A stretch of 64,000 bases of DNA from a virus: IMG/VR virus record IMGVR_UViG_3300046787_000130, positions 1 through 64,000 of that record. One strand, given 5' to 3'. This document shows, one piece after another, positions 20,701-29,188 of this stretch (positions are counted from its first letter, which is position 1; the number at the start of each line of letters is the position of its first letter). The notes beneath the pieces are model-generated. The model saw only the letters and a list, made by a program, of their open reading frames with translations, was not told the DNA's origin and made no database searches. Both the position numbers and the translations under genes were made by a program.

Positions 20701-20723
20701 ACCAGTATTTATAGAGGAATCAA
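20701..20723. promoter_or_regulatory. Divergent start region between gp4 and gp48
   Basis: Only 23 bases separate two divergent ATGs. On the minus strand it contains TATAAATA (20711-20704), a T4 late octamer. On the plus strand it contains AGAGGA, the ribosome site of gp48. No plus-strand promoter is evident within it, so the gp48 transcript probably starts inside the gp4 gene. Confidence 0.45.
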
Positions 20724-22064
20724 ATGGCAGCACCAGCAGGTCAACAAGTATCATCTACTCCAGTAGGGCGCGGAAGTCCGGCATTTCAACAAGGAACTCC
20801 CGACAATAAGGATGGTGGACCGCAGGTTGTTAGCGACGGCAAGACCAATCCCGTTCCAACTGCTACTGGACCATTAGCAGCACTAGGCAAGAACAAGTAT
20901 TTCACTAGTGACAGTCTAAAGTATCCTCGCGACTTAAATACAGAACGTTTCCCGCACTTCCTCCGTTTCCATATTAACATCCCCGGTAAGTCTGCGTTTA
21001 GCACTAACTTTCAACAAACAGGTGAGGCTACGGTATCTGATACCAATAGACAAACGTTTGGTCAGATTGGAGGTAGCGCAGACCCATTTCAAGTGCTCGG
21101 CGCTGGCGGCGTTGGTGGCGCTATAACTGGCGCACTATATGGGGCTACTCAACTTCTAAATGATATGGCGCGTAATGCTAATGACGGAACCGTAAAACAA
21201 CAAGGGGCTGATACTTTAGGCGCAGGTCTTGGCGCTATTGGCGCAGGAATAATTGGCGCAACTGTTCTCGCTAATGTTGACGTAACCAGAAAGACCAAAA
21301 GATTAGTGCAATCAATTGATTTGTACATTCCCGACCAAGTTATAATGCAATCGCAAAACAAATATGGTGAAGTTTCCCTAACTTCAGCACTTGGTTTAGC
21401 AGGTCTTGCTGGACAAGGCGCTGGTGCTGTCGGTAATAGCATTAGCGCAGTTACAAATAGAATTAAGTCCGGCTTAGGTGCAGGAAATGCTCAAGCCGCA
21501 GCAAGTGCTGGTGGAGTTGGTCGTCAAAATGGTGCTGGCGGATTTCTAGCAGAAACCCTTGCATCTATTGTTGGCGGTGCAGGTAAAGAATTAGGAATTG
21601 TTGGTGAAGGAGTTGAAAATGTTATTCTGCAATCTTATGGTGTAGCGCAAAATCCTCAGATTGAAGTTCTATTTGAAACCATTGACAATAGAAGTTTTGA
21701 GTTCAACTTTGCTTTCCATCCAAGAAACGAAAAAGAAGCCGAGGATGTACTGAAGATTATTCGTATGTTCCGCTACCATGCTGCACCAGAATTGGCGCAG
21801 GGTACAGGCGGTAGATACTTTGTTCCTCCTTCAGAGTTTGATATTGAGTATCGTTTCAAACCAGGCAAGAATGAAAATGATATTGAAAATGAATCGCTTC
21901 ACAAATTTGCAACTTGTGTATTGGAAGCAATTGACGTAAACTACGTTGGTCAATCAGGACAGTTTGTTACATTCAAGGACGGCAAACCAGTTAACATTGA
22001 AATGCGTCTACGATTCAAAGAAGTTGAGATTATCCACAAGGGTCTTGTTGAGGCAGGTTACTAA
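20724..22064 (+). CDS. gp48: gp48-like baseplate tube cap protein
   Basis: AGAGGA precedes the ATG. The product has 446 residues (T4 gp48: 364). The first ~75 are Gly/Pro-rich. Long Gly/Ala stretches in the middle (GLGAIGAGIIGATVLANVD) separate LRFHINIPGKSAF from the C-terminal tube-like domain: NPQIEVLFETIDNRSFEFNF, then AFHPRNEKEAEDVLKIIRMF and FVTFKDGKPVNIEMRLRFKE. In T4, gp48 caps the hub and with gp54 starts the tail tube. Its stop overlaps the gp53 ATG. Confidence 0.78.
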   Translation: MAAPAGQQVSSTPVGRGSPAFQQGTPDNKDGGPQVVSDGKTNPVPTATGPLAALGKNKYFTSDSLKYPRDLNTERFPHFLRFHINIPGKSAFSTNFQQTGEATVSDTNRQTFGQIGGSADPFQVLGAGGVGGAITGALYGATQLLNDMARNANDGTVKQQGADTLGAGLGAIGAGIIGATVLANVDVTRKTKRLVQSIDLYIPDQVIMQSQNKYGEVSLTSALGLAGLAGQGAGAVGNSISAVTNRIKSGLGAGNAQAAASAGGVGRQNGAGGFLAETLASIVGGAGKELGIVGEGVENVILQSYGVAQNPQIEVLFETIDNRSFEFNFAFHPRNEKEAEDVLKIIRMFRYHAAPELAQGTGGRYFVPPSEFDIEYRFKPGKNENDIENESLHKFATCVLEAIDVNYVGQSGQFVTFKDGKPVNIEMRLRFKEVEIIHKGLVEAGY

Positions 22065-22747
22065 TGGCTGGTTACTTTTCATATTTTGGCAAGATTGCTT
22101 ACAATCTTGAAGACAATGTCACCTCAACTCAGCTGGTTACCAATCTGCTACAACGCTCGGCATTCCTTAAGGAAGTTGCTGAGAATACCGCTATAGCCTA
22201 TGAGTACCAACTATCTGACGGTGATACTCCAGAAACTATCGCACATAAACTCTACGGCGATTCCAATCGTCACTGGATTATTCTGCTATTTAACAAACTA
22301 ATTAATCCGCAGTATGAGTTCCCTCTTGCGGGTGCTGCACTGGACAAATATATTACAAACAAGTATGACATAACTCTATCTCAAGCCTTATCATTAGTGT
22401 ATAAAACTCGTAAAGTGATTACAAAGACTTTAAGCCAATATGGCGTGGTAAAATATCGCACTACTGAAAAATATGAGATGAGTTCAACTCAAGCAGATTT
22501 TGATACGGGCGTAACTAGCGAACTTCCTGAAGTAAGCATTGGTGTTCCGTATCCTGTAGTCGCTGAATCATTTGAGCAGACATTTGATGATGGCACCACA
22601 CTTACTCAAACGGTAACACTTGAAGCCTTGAGTTATTATGATTATGAAGTTGAGCAGAATGAGGCAAAGAGAACCATTAAACTTCTTGATGTATCATACA
22701 TTTCGCGTGTTGAGGATGAATTTATGAAGTTGATGTCTAATGGCTGA
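22064..22747 (+). CDS. gp53: gp53-like baseplate wedge protein
   Basis: The product has 227 residues (T4: 196). YFSYFGKIAYNLEDN at the start, YQLSDGDTPETIAHKLYGDS and NRHWIILLFNKLINPQYEFP are the gp53 core, which contains a LysM-like element, followed by a beta-rich C-terminal part. gp53 joins the baseplate wedges to the hub. It is coupled on both sides: the start overlaps the gp48 stop and the end overlaps gp27 by 8 bases. Confidence 0.87.
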   Translation: MAGYFSYFGKIAYNLEDNVTSTQLVTNLLQRSAFLKEVAENTAIAYEYQLSDGDTPETIAHKLYGDSNRHWIILLFNKLINPQYEFPLAGAALDKYITNKYDITLSQALSLVYKTRKVITKTLSQYGVVKYRTTEKYEMSSTQADFDTGVTSELPEVSIGVPYPVVAESFEQTFDDGTTLTQTVTLEALSYYDYEVEQNEAKRTIKLLDVSYISRVEDEFMKLMSNG

Positions 22748-24020
22748 GTTAGATACTCCCGGTATGGGTACAGCCAGAGATTATGAACTTAAATCTCTGG
22801 ACCTAATAAACTCTTCCGGTAAACTAGTACCATTAATGCCACAGTTGGTTGAATTAGAAATTCACCAAAGCATTGATGCGCCTACAATGTTTGGCACTCT
22901 TGTTCTTGTTGATGGTCAAGACATTCTTAACAGTTTCTACGTCAACGGCAATGAGTTGCTGCGCGTCAAGATTGACCAACCCAGTCTCAATCTGCCAATT
23001 GAAAAAGACTTTAAGATTTTCAAGATTACCGACAGAAAACACAACAACAACTCTGGCTCAATGTACGTTTTGCATTTCTGCTCTCCTGAATTAATAGATT
23101 CAAACTCTAAAGCAATTAGCAAAGCCTATATGGGTAAACGCTACTCAGACATTGCCAATGACATTCTCAGAAATGTAATAAAGCCAAAGAAGATTAATCG
23201 CGTTGAGAACACTACAGGTTCTTTTGATGTTATTGTTCCTGGGTATCGTCCATTAGAAGCCCTAAATTGGTTAGCCTCTAGGTCTTACAGCGGCACAACA
23301 AACACCAACTTTCTATTCTTTGAACATCGCGATGGGTATGAGTTTGTATCATTGCAGACACTTTACACTCAAAGAGTCCTCAAAAATCTAGTGTACGACA
23401 TCAAGAGCGTTAATGATGCGCCAAATTCCTCATCAGATATCAAACGCAATAGAAACTCTATTGAAAAACTAGAGATACTGCATGATTTTGACATTCTCGC
23501 TACAAACAACAAAGGCGGGTTTGCTAGTAAGTTGATGACAGTAAATTTGTTCAATCGCGAGTTTAAGAACTACGATTATAGCCTAGAGAAGATACAGGGT
23601 ACGTTGTTAAATAAGAACATGCCTGTTAATGACAAGTCTCTAGTGCGGTCGCATTTTGCGTTCTATAAAACGCATATCATGACATCAGATGTAAAGGTTG
23701 AAAAGGAAAATGCAGTTGACAAATGGTTAATGCCTCGTCAGATGCATAGTGCGTTACTAGATAACTTTGCCTTGCGAGTTGTATTACCTCTAGATATCAC
23801 TACCAAAGCAGGGGATATCGTGAAGATTGATATGCCCAAGTTTGTTGCTGCTGATGAGAAAGGCAAACAACTTGATGAATTCCGCACGGCTAAGTACTTG
23901 GTTCGTTCAGTATCTCACGTGTTCAAACAAAAGGGAACTGGTGATACTATTCTAGAATTAGTGACCGACTCTTTTGCTCGCGCATTGCCAACAGAGACAG
24001 TAAAGGCAGCATCATCATGA
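22740..24020 (+). CDS. gp27: gp27-like baseplate hub protein
   Basis: The product has 426 residues (T4 gp27: 391). LEIHQSIDAPTMFGTLVLVD, then LRVKIDQPS, YSDIANDILRNVIKPKKINR, VPGYRPLEALNWLASRSYSG and TKAGDIVKIDMPKF fit the two tube-like barrels plus the hub domain shared by gp27 and Mu gp44. gp27 forms the trimeric torus that holds the gp5 spike, and its gene overlaps gp5 by 4 bases. The end carries DTILELVTDSFARAL, typical of the final hub strand. Confidence 0.88.
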   Translation: MAELDTPGMGTARDYELKSLDLINSSGKLVPLMPQLVELEIHQSIDAPTMFGTLVLVDGQDILNSFYVNGNELLRVKIDQPSLNLPIEKDFKIFKITDRKHNNNSGSMYVLHFCSPELIDSNSKAISKAYMGKRYSDIANDILRNVIKPKKINRVENTTGSFDVIVPGYRPLEALNWLASRSYSGTTNTNFLFFEHRDGYEFVSLQTLYTQRVLKNLVYDIKSVNDAPNSSSDIKRNRNSIEKLEILHDFDILATNNKGGFASKLMTVNLFNREFKNYDYSLEKIQGTLLNKNMPVNDKSLVRSHFAFYKTHIMTSDVKVEKENAVDKWLMPRQMHSALLDNFALRVVLPLDITTKAGDIVKIDMPKFVAADEKGKQLDEFRTAKYLVRSVSHVFKQKGTGDTILELVTDSFARALPTETVKAASS

Positions 24021-25492
24021 CAGGTGACCAATATACAGTAGGTAAAGACGGATTTGTTTGGTTTATTGGCGTAGTCGAAGACCGCCAAGACCCTGAACAA
24101 TTAGGGCGTCTCCGTGTCCGTTGCTTTGGTTACCATACAGAAAATAAAGAACTAATTCCAACTGCCGCATTGCCTTGGGCACACATCGTGCAACCTCCTA
24201 ATCTTCCAGCATCATATACTGCCAAGGAAGGCGATATGGTGTTTGGATTCTTCCTTGACGCAAACTCAGCCCAGTTGCCAATGATTGTTGGCGTCATTCC
24301 TGGCAAGCCTTCTGCCAAACCTGATGCGTCAGTAGGATTTGCTGACCCTAATGGTAAGTACCCAACACGCATTGGGGAATCAACCTTCTCTCGTCTTGCG
24401 AGAGGGGCAAAGTATCCTTACAGTTACGTTCATGAGACGGAATCTGGTCACACGTTTGAACTAGATGACAATGGCAAAGGTCGCATCAAGTTATCACATA
24501 ACAATGGAACTTATGTTGAGTTTGATACTGAAGGCAATCAGATTAACGTTGTCAAGAAGAACAACAAGGTCACTATCTCTGGTGATGATACAGTAAGTGT
24601 TGGCGGTAACTGTAAGTTGTCTGTTGGCGGAGATATGACCCTAAGCGTTACAGGAAGCCTAAACATTAAAGCAGCTGCTATCAATATGGTATCTGGTGCT
24701 ATCAATATGCAGGGTTCATCCTTTGGCGTAGATGCTGCTGGCGCAATTAACATAAGTTCAGGCGCAGCAACTAAGATTAAATCTAGTGGAGTGTTGAGCA
24801 TGGATGGTACCATGACTACGCTTAGCGGTGGCGTGGTTGACGTTGCCGGCGCTCTGGTAAACATTCAGATGGGCTCACCTGAAACACCAGATGCCCTAGA
24901 CATTCCAGATTTTGAGGCTGATATTTTAGCCGATGCTGCGTCTGTTGCAGGAGTCTCTACTGGCGGCGGGTTCCTTGATGGTCTTAAGGGCAATCTTGGT
25001 AAGGTTCTTGATACCGTACAAACAGTTGTTGATACTGTACAAGCCGTTAAGTCTGGAAACTACTTGGGCGCACTTGGCGGATTAAGTCAACTAAATCCTG
25101 CTATCGGAAAATCGCTTGGTCCACTTACTGAAACAATTGACAAGGTTCAGGGTACTCTTAACGTTGTAACAACTGCTGTTAATGATGCTCTAACCGTAGT
25201 AGATTCTGTTGGCGTAATTATTGGCAAAGACCTATATCCGAAGACAAGTTTCCTACGGAATACGTTAGGTGAGTTGAATAGCGTTTCATACAAGGTTGAT
25301 GAGGCTTATTATGCTCTATCTACTATGGCAGATGGTACATATGATTTGCACTCGCAAACTTCCGCAATGCCATCTTTCAGAGAATCTGTAGCAACTACAA
25401 TTTATGCAGTTGACAACACTATTAACACATATAATGAATATGCTAAACCAAACCAAAAGATTGCGACTGTGGCTAGTCGCGTGAATATCTAG
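24017..25492 (+). CDS. gp5: gp5-like hub spike without lysozyme domain
   Basis: The product has 491 residues. Residues 1-95 form the OB fold (VWFIGVVEDRQDPEQLGRLR, then GDMVFGFFLDANSAQLPMIV). Residues ~130-290 are the beta-helix spike with short repeats (KVTISGDDTVSVGGNCKLSV, GSLNIKAAAINMVSGAINMQ). The final 200 residues are alpha-helical with Val/Asp repeats (VLDTVQTVVDTVQAVKSG). The T4 protein has a lysozyme domain between OB fold and beta-helix; here the two join directly. A muralytic domain is instead found in the 954-residue tail protein on the other strand. The spike pierces the outer membrane. Confidence 0.88.
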   Translation: MTGDQYTVGKDGFVWFIGVVEDRQDPEQLGRLRVRCFGYHTENKELIPTAALPWAHIVQPPNLPASYTAKEGDMVFGFFLDANSAQLPMIVGVIPGKPSAKPDASVGFADPNGKYPTRIGESTFSRLARGAKYPYSYVHETESGHTFELDDNGKGRIKLSHNNGTYVEFDTEGNQINVVKKNNKVTISGDDTVSVGGNCKLSVGGDMTLSVTGSLNIKAAAINMVSGAINMQGSSFGVDAAGAINISSGAATKIKSSGVLSMDGTMTTLSGGVVDVAGALVNIQMGSPETPDALDIPDFEADILADAASVAGVSTGGGFLDGLKGNLGKVLDTVQTVVDTVQAVKSGNYLGALGGLSQLNPAIGKSLGPLTETIDKVQGTLNVVTTAVNDALTVVDSVGVIIGKDLYPKTSFLRNTLGELNSVSYKVDEAYYALSTMADGTYDLHSQTSAMPSFRESVATTIYAVDNTINTYNEYAKPNQKIATVASRVNI

Positions 25493-25500
25493 GAGGCATC

Positions 25501-25986
25501 ATGGCTCTAGGAATATCAGCAGTAAAATCTATTGTCCTAAGTATGATTGGCGGTAATGTGCTAATGCCAGTTCCTACGACTACTATCGCAGGTTCACCTA
25601 CTGTTACTCAGTTATCGCTAGGAACTCTGGTGTCATTAGCATCAGCTGCCACTGAGATTGCTGGGTCTGTAGGAACACTCTCCGCAGTTGTACAAAATCC
25701 TGTTGGCGGGATTGCTGGTGAATTGGGCGCAACTGTAGGCGATTTAACCGCGAATAATTTCCAGAACTTAGATACAACTTTGAGCACAGTTGCGGGTAAT
25801 GGCGCATTAACTGACTCTTACAATAACCTGAAAAAGGCTCTTGGTGGCGGTGATGGTACTTCCGGATTAAACTCAACTGTAACTAAGTTCCAAGAACATA
25901 CTGATAAGATATCAGGTGTAACGCTAACTAGCAATAGTGATTTGAGTAAGCCTTTGACTATTCCGCAGACTCCTGGTGGTAGATAA
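25501..25986 (+). CDS. Unknown baseplate-region protein, 161 aa
   Basis: AGGAGGCATC before the ATG is a near-perfect ribosome site. The product is Ser/Thr/Gly/Ala-rich with little charge. Hydrophobic runs (AVKSIVLSMIGGNVLMPVP) and VSLASAATEIAGSVGTLSAV suggest a helical or beta-solenoid structural protein rather than an enzyme. It lies between gp5 and another unknown protein, so a spike-tip, hub or assembly role is possible. No PAAR signature (the usual spike tip) is seen. Confidence 0.55.
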   Translation: MALGISAVKSIVLSMIGGNVLMPVPTTTIAGSPTVTQLSLGTLVSLASAATEIAGSVGTLSAVVQNPVGGIAGELGATVGDLTANNFQNLDTTLSTVAGNGALTDSYNNLKKALGGGDGTSGLNSTVTKFQEHTDKISGVTLTSNSDLSKPLTIPQTPGGR

Positions 25987-26732
25987 TGCCTGTACAATCT
26001 GACCTGTTTTATCTTGGACTGAACGGCGGTCCAAACGCAATCGCGCAGTTTAGCAAAACTGAGTATCGTTCTGCGCGTATCACTGTGCAGTCTTCATCAA
26101 ATGTTGAACACCAGTTGTCAGAAGTATACCTCATTCACGACAACAATCTAGTATACATCCGACAGATGGACTTCATTTATACTACCGACCCATTTGTGTC
26201 CTATACGGCTATAATTGATGGCAATAACGTATACTTACAGGCTAATACAAGTTTGCCTAATACCGATTTGGTGCTATTTGCCAATCTGTTTGATAATCCT
26301 GTAACTGCATCAGATAAGACAATAGATTTTGCGTCTATCGTGGCTAATGCAACGGCTATGGCATCATTAGCCCCAAGTGACAACACCAACTATGCTACCG
26401 CAATGACAGCAAGTCTCGATAAGCATGAAGATTTAACGGTACTGAAGCGTCAGATTGAAACTTCTATTGCGCATATGCAGACTTCTGAGTTCGCGACTAG
26501 AACAGATGCTGAAAAGAATGATTACATCAACAATCTTGCAAACACTATAAATAGTACGGCTAATACACTAGACCAAACTGTACAGTCTGATGTTCAGACT
26601 TATTATGATGTAAGTAAGCAGGTTGAATCCGTATCCTCATTGACAAACATCAATCTGGGTATGTCCAATCCGAAGGTCAAGGTATTAATGGAAAAGGTTC
26701 TAAATGAAACTGGAAAGAGCATATTCAAGTAA
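25986..26732 (+). CDS. Unknown virion-type protein, 248 aa
   Basis: It starts with a 1-base overlap. The N-terminal ~110 residues are beta-rich (ARITVQSSSNVEHQLSEVYL, VYIRQMDFIYTTDPFVSYTA), and the C-terminal half is helical with Asn/Thr/Asp. The arrangement resembles small virion proteins attached to baseplates. It ends directly before gp25 (adjacent ATG). An internal CTATAAATAGT lies at about 26545. Function not recognised. Confidence 0.6.
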   Translation: MPVQSDLFYLGLNGGPNAIAQFSKTEYRSARITVQSSSNVEHQLSEVYLIHDNNLVYIRQMDFIYTTDPFVSYTAIIDGNNVYLQANTSLPNTDLVLFANLFDNPVTASDKTIDFASIVANATAMASLAPSDNTNYATAMTASLDKHEDLTVLKRQIETSIAHMQTSEFATRTDAEKNDYINNLANTINSTANTLDQTVQSDVQTYYDVSKQVESVSSLTNINLGMSNPKVKVLMEKVLNETGKSIFK

Positions 26733-27125
26733 ATGTCGCTAATAACAAGAACTTACAAAGACCTTGACCTAAACTTCACGAAGCATCCTGTAACAAAGGA
26801 TATCGCGAAGAAAACTGACATTGCTGCGATTGCTGGTGCAATGCAGAACCTATTCCAGACATCAAATTACGAAAGACTGTTTCATCCAGATATTGGATGC
26901 AGTCTAAAGCAGATGCTCTTCCAGCCTGTTGACAGCGGAAGTTCATCGCAAATCGAGTATATCGTTAAACAGACCATCATCAATTTTGAACCAAGAGTCA
27001 AACTTGAAGGTGTATTAGTTGAACCCAATCCAGACTACAACGGGTACAATGTATTTGTCACTTTCTTCTATGTGAATAACCCAGAACCAGTCACCATCAG
27101 AGTATTCCTAGAAAGAGTAAGATAA
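26733..27125 (+). CDS. gp25: gp25-like baseplate wedge protein
   Basis: The product has 130 residues (T4 gp25: 132). FTKHPVTKDIAKKTDIAAIA, then AMQNLFQTSNYERLFHPDIG and VTIRVFLERVR are the gp25 pattern, including the EPR-like FEPRVKL motif (residues about 87-93) conserved from phage to type VI secretion TssE. gp25 forms the wedge core with gp6 and gp53. The gene begins immediately after the preceding stop and gp6 follows after 1 base. Confidence 0.92.
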   Translation: MSLITRTYKDLDLNFTKHPVTKDIAKKTDIAAIAGAMQNLFQTSNYERLFHPDIGCSLKQMLFQPVDSGSSSQIEYIVKQTIINFEPRVKLEGVLVEPNPDYNGYNVFVTFFYVNNPEPVTIRVFLERVR

Positions 27126-27126
27126 C

Positions 27127-29187
27127 ATGGCAAATCCTGACGCAAAATTGAAGGTTGCTGAATTAGACTTTGACACAATCAAGTCTAACCTTAAGGCATT
27201 CCTGAAGAGCCAAAGCGAATTTTCAGACTATAACTTTGAAGGTTCAGGTCTGTCTGTTCTACTTGACATTCTAGCGTACAACACCCATTACATGGGCTAC
27301 TACATGAATATGGTAGCCAATGAAATGTTTATGGACACTGCTCTGTTGCGCAGTTCTGTAGTTTCTCATGCAAAACTTCTAGGCTATACGCCACGTTCAA
27401 GAGCAGCCTCGCAAGCAACCGTCAACGTAGCCTTTAACATTATTACTAGCGATGCTAATAGCAGCATTACTCTGCCAAGATTTAGCCGATTCATTTCAGG
27501 TGAGAAAGATGGTAAAAATTACATCTTTGTTAACTCAGAGCAAACAACAGCAACAAAGAACTCAGCTGGCGGATTCTTCTTTGAAAATTTAAACATTAAG
27601 GAAGGTCAACCAGTATCATATAGTTTTACTTATGATGTAACAAACAATCCTAAGCAAATTTTCGAACTTCCTGATTTAGGTATTGATACATCAACAATGA
27701 AGGTTCAGGTGCAGACTTCATCTCAGAACTCTACCAAAGAAACCTTTATTATAGCCCAAGACTCTACATCAGTTGCTGCAACTTCTCCTGTGTATTATCT
27801 TGAAGAGAATCGCAACGGCAAGTATCAAATCTACTTTGGTGATAATATTGTCGGCAAGAAGTTGACAGATGGAAACATCGTTATTGTCACCTATATCGTA
27901 TCAAGTGGTCTTGATGCTAACGGCATCAAGACCTTTAAGTTGGTTGATAACATTACTGGATACACTCCAATCGTAAGTCTAGTATCAGAATCTGCTTCAG
28001 GTAATCTTGAAGAAGGTATTGATGAGATTCGACTAGTTGCTCCAAAGTCATTTATTGCACAAAATCGCGCAGTAACAAAGAATGACTACATCTCATTAAT
28101 CAATCGCGATTACCCATACTTTAGCGCAGTTACTGTTTGGGGCGGTGAAGAAAATAGCCCACCTATTTACGGCAAGGTATTCTTCTCTGTTAAGCCAACA
28201 AGCAATTATGAAGTAACCTCAACGGAAGTTGAGTATGTTGCTAACAAGATTATCAAGCCATTTAGCGTAGTAACAGTAAAGCCTGAGTACGTTGCTCCAG
28301 ATTATAACTTTATCAATCTTGAGGTTAACGTAACCTACGACCCAACTAAGACCTCTAAGACTGAGGGTCAGATTGAAACTGCTGTCCGCAATGCAATCCT
28401 AACTTACTCAGAAGCAAATCTAAACACGTTTGACAATACTCTTAAGACATCAAAGTTGATGCGAGAGATTGACAACGCAGATACTGCTATTGAAAATAAT
28501 GAAGTATTTGTGACCTTAGAAAAGCGTTTCCGTCCAACATTAAACGCAACTAAGGATTATGCAATTGATTTTGGCGTAGCCTTAAGTCCTGGCAACAGCC
28601 TAAAGAGACTGTTTGCATCACCAAGTTTCAAGGTATATGATAGCACTGGCGTATTGCGCGACGCATACATTGAAGAGATTCCGCAATCATTCACCGGCAT
28701 AACAGAGATTAACATTACAAATCCTGGTAGCGGTTACACAGAAACTCCAACAATCACTTTGCTGGGTGATGGTAAGGGCGCAGAACTTGAACCAGTATTG
28801 GTAAATGGCAAACTGAAGTCAATTACTGTTGTCAAATCAGGTATTGACTACACGACAGCAGCAATTAGCATTACAGGCGGTAATGGTGCTGGTGCTGAAG
28901 CAGTTCCAGTTCTTCAAGCAAAATCTGGTAAACTTCGCATCTACTATTATGATGATAACAAGATTAAGAAGAGTGTTACTGAAGATGCTGGTACAGTCTA
29001 TTATGATACCGGCATCGTGGATATTACGAACTTTAATCCAGTCCTAGTACAAGATGCTTATGGTACTATGGTTGTTAAAGCCATACCTAAGAATACGGTA
29101 TTCTCTGTAACTAAGAATAAAATATTGACTATAGATAGTACTGACCCAGAATCAATTAAGATTAACGTAACAGCGGTAGCACTGTAA
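27127..29187 (+). CDS. gp6: gp6-like baseplate wedge protein
   Basis: The product has 686 residues (T4 gp6: 660). The front, NLKAFLKSQSEFSDYNFEGS, then GLSVLLDILAYNTHYMGYYM and NEMFMDTALLRSSVVSHAKL, is the classic gp6/baseplate J opening. VAPKSFIAQNRAVTKNDYIS in the middle is the conserved J-like core. The last ~180 residues hold a GSGYTETPTITLLGDGKGAE repeat-like beta segment that recurs in the next two genes. gp6 dimers form the continuous ring of the baseplate. It stands between gp25 and the gp7-like gene, as in T4-like order. Confidence 0.92.
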   Translation: MANPDAKLKVAELDFDTIKSNLKAFLKSQSEFSDYNFEGSGLSVLLDILAYNTHYMGYYMNMVANEMFMDTALLRSSVVSHAKLLGYTPRSRAASQATVNVAFNIITSDANSSITLPRFSRFISGEKDGKNYIFVNSEQTTATKNSAGGFFFENLNIKEGQPVSYSFTYDVTNNPKQIFELPDLGIDTSTMKVQVQTSSQNSTKETFIIAQDSTSVAATSPVYYLEENRNGKYQIYFGDNIVGKKLTDGNIVIVTYIVSSGLDANGIKTFKLVDNITGYTPIVSLVSESASGNLEEGIDEIRLVAPKSFIAQNRAVTKNDYISLINRDYPYFSAVTVWGGEENSPPIYGKVFFSVKPTSNYEVTSTEVEYVANKIIKPFSVVTVKPEYVAPDYNFINLEVNVTYDPTKTSKTEGQIETAVRNAILTYSEANLNTFDNTLKTSKLMREIDNADTAIENNEVFVTLEKRFRPTLNATKDYAIDFGVALSPGNSLKRLFASPSFKVYDSTGVLRDAYIEEIPQSFTGITEINITNPGSGYTETPTITLLGDGKGAELEPVLVNGKLKSITVVKSGIDYTTAAISITGGNGAGAEAVPVLQAKSGKLRIYYYDDNKIKKSVTEDAGTVYYDTGIVDITNFNPVLVQDAYGTMVVKAIPKNTVFSVTKNKILTIDSTDPESIKINVTAVAL

Positions 29188-29188
29188 T

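Noticed and set aside
26545-26553. CTATAAATAG as a late promoter for gp25
   Set aside because: It is inside a coding region 180 bases before gp25; one octamer match in A+T-rich DNA may be chance.
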